NCBI RefSeq assembly: GCF_001721645.1 | Contig: NZ_CP017141.1 | Location: 5,146,001-5,210,000, forward strand | From: Pedobacter steynii | GTDB taxonomy: Bacteria; Bacteroidota; Bacteroidia; Sphingobacteriales; Sphingobacteriaceae | Length of the DNA stretch: 64,000 nucleotides | Direction of reading: 5' to 3' | Shown here: positions 61,867 through 64,000 of the stretch, piece by piece | Position numbering within the stretch: the stretch's first letter is position 1 | Layout: each line of letters starts with the position of its first letter | Position numbers and translations under genes: made by a program | The notes under the pieces: generated by a model | The model's database searches: none | The model's input: the letters and a program-made list of their open reading frames with translations, nothing else | What the model was told of the DNA's origin: nothing

Positions 61867-62853
61867 ATGAGAAAATTTCAAAATTGGTGGATTAAGTTCA
61901 GTTGCTTTTTAACTGGGTATAATTTTTATATCCTTAGTAATTGCAGTGAAGTCTCGACCCGGAAAGTGAAAAAATATACAGCAGCGCTACTCATTGTATC
62001 AACTGTATGGGCTTTTGTTGGTTATTGCTTTTGTGATAGATATATGAAACTTGGTCCAACCGGAAGTATATTCGGTGCAATTATAGCAGTGCTGATAATT
62101 ATTCAGATTGAGCGTCAGATATTATTGGCAGATAAAACTAACAGATGGTTAAAGGTTACTCGTATTGGATTGGCGATTCTAATGGCCGTAATTGGCTCGC
62201 TTATCGTTGATCAGATTATCTTTAAGGATGATATTGATAAAGCTAAAATAAAAAGCAATCAGGAGCAGGTTGAAGCCTTGTTACCTGCTAGAACGAAGCA
62301 AATAACGGAGCAGATAACACAATTAAATGCGTCGATAGCCACCAAGGAACTGGAACGAAAGGAACTCTTGGACGACATCAGTAGAAATCCTAATCAACAG
62401 ATTGTAGAAACTTCTTCGAGCCAGGTTCCAGTGACCAAAATAACAACCGACAGCTCAAAAACAACAACTACAAGTACTGCACTCAAAACAACAATTTCAA
62501 GAAATATAAAAGTAGTGCCTAACCCCAAGATTAATCAGCTCCAACCAATCGACGACCAATTAAAAGTACTGGCTGATCAGAAAATGATAAAAGAAACTAT
62601 GCAGCTGGGGCTAAAAACGCTGTTGGAAAAAGAGGTAGATAGTAAAGTTGGGTTCTTAGATGAACTTCAAATTATGTTTAGTATTCTAAACGAGTCTTTC
62701 ATTGCAGCAATTGTATATGTCATATGGCTCTTATTTCTCTTGCTTCTGGAATTACTTATACTAATTGGGAAATCAAACGAAGATGATTCTGATTATGATA
62801 AAACCATTCAGAAACAAATGGCCATACATTTTAGAAAAATAGAGCTGTTGTGA
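61867..62853 (+). CDS. DUF4407 membrane protein
   Basis: A 328-residue protein matching DUF4407: helices near 37-55 (YTAALLIVSTVWAFVGYCF), 64-82 and 97-115, a long periplasmic or cytoplasmic coiled-coil segment (about 120-250, with NQEQVEALLPARTKQITEQI and a Ser/Thr-rich linker), then a last helix near 282-305 (AAIVYVIWLLFLLLLELLIL). DUF4407 proteins are found across Bacteroidota and actinobacteria without known role, often next to secretion or defence genes. Followed by a terminator. Confidence 0.85.
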   Translation: MRKFQNWWIKFSCFLTGYNFYILSNCSEVSTRKVKKYTAALLIVSTVWAFVGYCFCDRYMKLGPTGSIFGAIIAVLIIIQIERQILLADKTNRWLKVTRIGLAILMAVIGSLIVDQIIFKDDIDKAKIKSNQEQVEALLPARTKQITEQITQLNASIATKELERKELLDDISRNPNQQIVETSSSQVPVTKITTDSSKTTTTSTALKTTISRNIKVVPNPKINQLQPIDDQLKVLADQKMIKETMQLGLKTLLEKEVDSKVGFLDELQIMFSILNESFIAAIVYVIWLLFLLLLELLILIGKSNEDDSDYDKTIQKQMAIHFRKIELL

Positions 62854-62904
62854 AAATTTGCCGACCAGGCAAAAAAGTAGAAGAGATGAAGAAAACTAAA
62901 TAGT

Positions 62905-62934
62905 AAGCCTCAATTAGAGGCTTGTTTCTTTTTT
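62905..62934 (+). terminator. Terminator of HNH-DUF4407 operon
   Basis: Perfect 7-bp stem AAGCCTC / GAGGCTT with a five-base loop, followed by GTTTCTTTTTT. Confidence 0.8.
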
Positions 62935-62975
62935 AGGCGTTGGCACTTTCATTGTTCATCTTCTGGAATGATAAA

Positions 62976-62995
62976 GCCCCTCGTTTCCAAGGGGC
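62976..62995 (-). terminator. Terminator of the 49-residue protein gene
   Basis: A stem GCCCCT / AGGGGC with an eight-base loop, followed on the minus strand by TTTATC. It lies 38 bases after the stop codon at 63034. Confidence 0.6.
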
Positions 62996-63033
62996 AGTCA
63001 TTAATTTTTCGTTAATCAATTGATAGCCAGAAT

Positions 63034-63183
63034 TTAGTTCAGCCTAGTGCAATGTGCGCACTTAGGTTTACCACCTGTTCCTGATCTTAGATTCTCTTTT
63101 TCAATGTTGTTACCTTCTGTACACTGAGTGTTGTCATGATAAACATTTTGTTTAATCGAATGAAATGCAGCTGTCTTTGCCAT
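63034..63183 (-). CDS. Small Cys-containing protein
   Basis: A 49-residue protein from the ATG at 63183: MAKTAAFHSI at the start, a central HDNTQCTEGNNIEKENLRSG, and the ending GGKPKCAHCTRLN. Cys21 and the final CxxC pair with nearby His suggest zinc coordination. I recall similar 49-50 residue proteins with this layout in Bacteroidota, of unknown function. It has its own operator-promoter of the cluster type and its own terminator, so it is a one-gene member of the regulon. Confidence 0.7.
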   Translation of the reverse strand: MAKTAAFHSIKQNVYHDNTQCTEGNNIEKENLRSGTGGKPKCAHCTRLN

Positions 63184-63209
63184 AAAAATTGATTTAATTA
63201 AATGAGATA

Positions 63210-63254
63210 CAAAAAACTCAATTAAATATTCCTCTTTCGTACGGTTAACCGTAA
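63210..63254 (-). promoter_or_regulatory. Operator and promoter of the 49-residue protein gene
   Basis: The palindrome TACGGTTAACCGTA (core 63240-63253) is followed on the minus strand by the same 21-base spacer, counted from the 16-base site 63239-63254, and then GTTTTTTG, which keeps the TTTG half of the -7 element. The start codon at 63183 follows after 26 bases. Confidence 0.65.
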
Positions 63255-63299
63255 AAGGCAAGGCTATTTGAAAATAGCTACGGTTGTGGCATTTTTAGA

Positions 63300-64000
63300 T
63301 TACGGTATCTTTGATTTAGCAGGTTCAACATATTCAACATACATATGCTCAGACATTGGCAGTAATCTTTTACGGCTGTCGGCGGGGTTTTCGCCTCCAG
63401 TAGTATAAAACTCTACTTTGCCATTTATTTTTGAATAATGAATCTTGCCAATATCATTGCGGGTAATCAGGGCTATGTTTTTTATCCTTTTTAAGTGCGC
63501 CAATCTAAATGTGTCCAGCGCAACGATGGTAGCACCATCAACTTTCTGATCACAATCTATGGATTGATACTGCTCGCCATCCCAATACATGCATTGAGGT
63601 TTGTCGTAGATAAAATAGGAGCCAACCATAATAATTACTGCGGCAAAAAAAGCGATAATGCCTTTGTAGAATTTAACGGGAATGCCCAGGTACCCAATGT
63701 TACTTATTTGGGCATCAATTGGTAATACTGAAAGTAATTCACTTTCCTTTGGTTGTGTTTCGCCCTGAGGATTTTCCGGTTGTATTGATACAGGGGCTGG
63801 TTCTGATACAGGTACTGGTAATGGTGTCTGTATAGTCTGGGTATTGGCCGATTCCCATTCTGATTTCACAAGGACATAAATATCGCCAGATTTATAAGGT
63901 CTAGGCTCAAAATCTATGAACCAGGCTAGGAGTTCAATCGTGATCTCTTTTGGAGTGCCAACTTTTCCTTTTAGAAAGTTATCTAAAGGTTTGAATTTAT
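63300..64000 (-). CDS. Membrane protein, N-terminal part beyond window
   Basis: The frame runs to the right edge of the window, so the start is missing and at least 232 residues are present. The available N-terminal part has LLAWFIDFEPRPYKSGDIYV and a Pro/Glu/Gln-rich linker. One membrane helix follows (GIIAFFAAVIIMVGSYFIYD), and a C-terminal domain with Cys residues (PQCMYWDGEQYQSIDCDQK) lies outside. This resembles an anchored sensor or assembly protein. Whether it belongs to the palindrome regulon cannot be seen because its promoter is outside the window. Confidence 0.72.
   Translation of the reverse strand, partial: KFKPLDNFLKGKVGTPKEITIELLAWFIDFEPRPYKSGDIYVLVKSEWESANTQTIQTPLPVPVSEPAPVSIQPENPQGETQPKESELLSVLPIDAQISNIGYLGIPVKFYKGIIAFFAAVIIMVGSYFIYDKPQCMYWDGEQYQSIDCDQKVDGATIVALDTFRLAHLKRIKNIALITRNDIGKIHYSKINGKVEFYTTGGENPADSRKRLLPMSEHMYVEYVEPAKSKIP

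Noticed and set aside
63279..63310. Two further TACGGT half-sites near the end of the last gene
   Set aside because: They lack the second palindrome half; one includes the stop codon of the membrane protein gene. They may be remnants but are not counted.
1..64000. CRISPR array, tRNA, rRNA, insertion sequences
   Set aside because: Looked for by eye on both strands; no regularly spaced repeats, cloverleaf sequences or transposase genes were found.

Overview
The window looks like a chromosomal segment of a Bacteroidota bacterium of the Sphingobacteriaceae, most likely Pedobacter or a close relative. The reasons are two SusC/SusD pairs, each with an ECF sigma factor and a FecR anti-sigma factor, a DUF6266 protein, lipoproteins with a short Ser/Ala-Cys lipobox, and promoters of the Bacteroidota TAnnTTTG type. 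This is inferred from protein families, not from a marker gene. No rRNA, tRNA, CRISPR array, transposase or integrase was recognised. Genes are cut at both ends: a UvrA-type C-terminus on the left and a membrane protein on the right.

0-10 kb: a chromate resistance operon (a ChrB_C-AraC fusion regulator, a small outer-membrane-like protein and ChrA), then envelope and stress genes: DUF1810, a very acidic small protein, an Lmo0937-type mini membrane protein, SRPBCC, DUF4142, YihY/BrkB, a tandem-PAS histidine kinase and a DUF6266-acetyltransferase fusion. 9.9-27.2 kb: a lipid-A-type acyltransferase, then a polysaccharide utilisation locus. It runs sigma/FecR, SusC/SusD, a PKD lipoprotein, a DUF5009 acyltransferase-like membrane protein, DUF4874/DUF4832, GH31, a beta-helix lipoprotein, an N-acetylhexosamine-kinase-like protein and a GH109-like oxidoreductase-fold enzyme. 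Together these suggest a glycan containing N-acetylhexosamine. 27.3-36.4 kb: an alpha/beta hydrolase, a divergent pair of AraC regulators, an MFS exporter with a siderophore-interacting protein, and small stress proteins (DUF4136, KTSC, YtxH, DJ-1/PfpI). 35.3-43.5 kb: a second sigma/FecR/SusC/SusD set with a TlpA-type thioredoxin protein.

43.8-64 kb: an accessory, defence-island-like region that is visibly more A+T-rich. It holds three separate modules. (1) A WYL regulator, an SF1 helicase, a DarT-like ADP-ribosyltransferase and an ADP-ribosylglycohydrolase, the last three tightly coupled. (2) A MazG-like pyrophosphohydrolase overlapping a DUF2075 (Schlafen-type) nuclease/helicase. (3) A cluster from 54.7 kb to beyond the window end: DUF6119/TIGR04141, five genes ending in a Ycf46-like AAA ATPase, an HNH-coiled-coil-DUF4407 operon, a Cys-containing 49-residue protein and a membrane protein.

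The most notable observation is that four transcription units of module 3 carry the same 16-bp palindrome, close to TTACGGTWWACCGTAA. In each, it ends exactly 21 bp before a TAnnTTTG-like -7 element, and the start codon follows 20-26 nt after that element. This ties otherwise unrelated and mostly uncharacterised genes into one co-regulated system, which is the best candidate here for an undescribed biological system.
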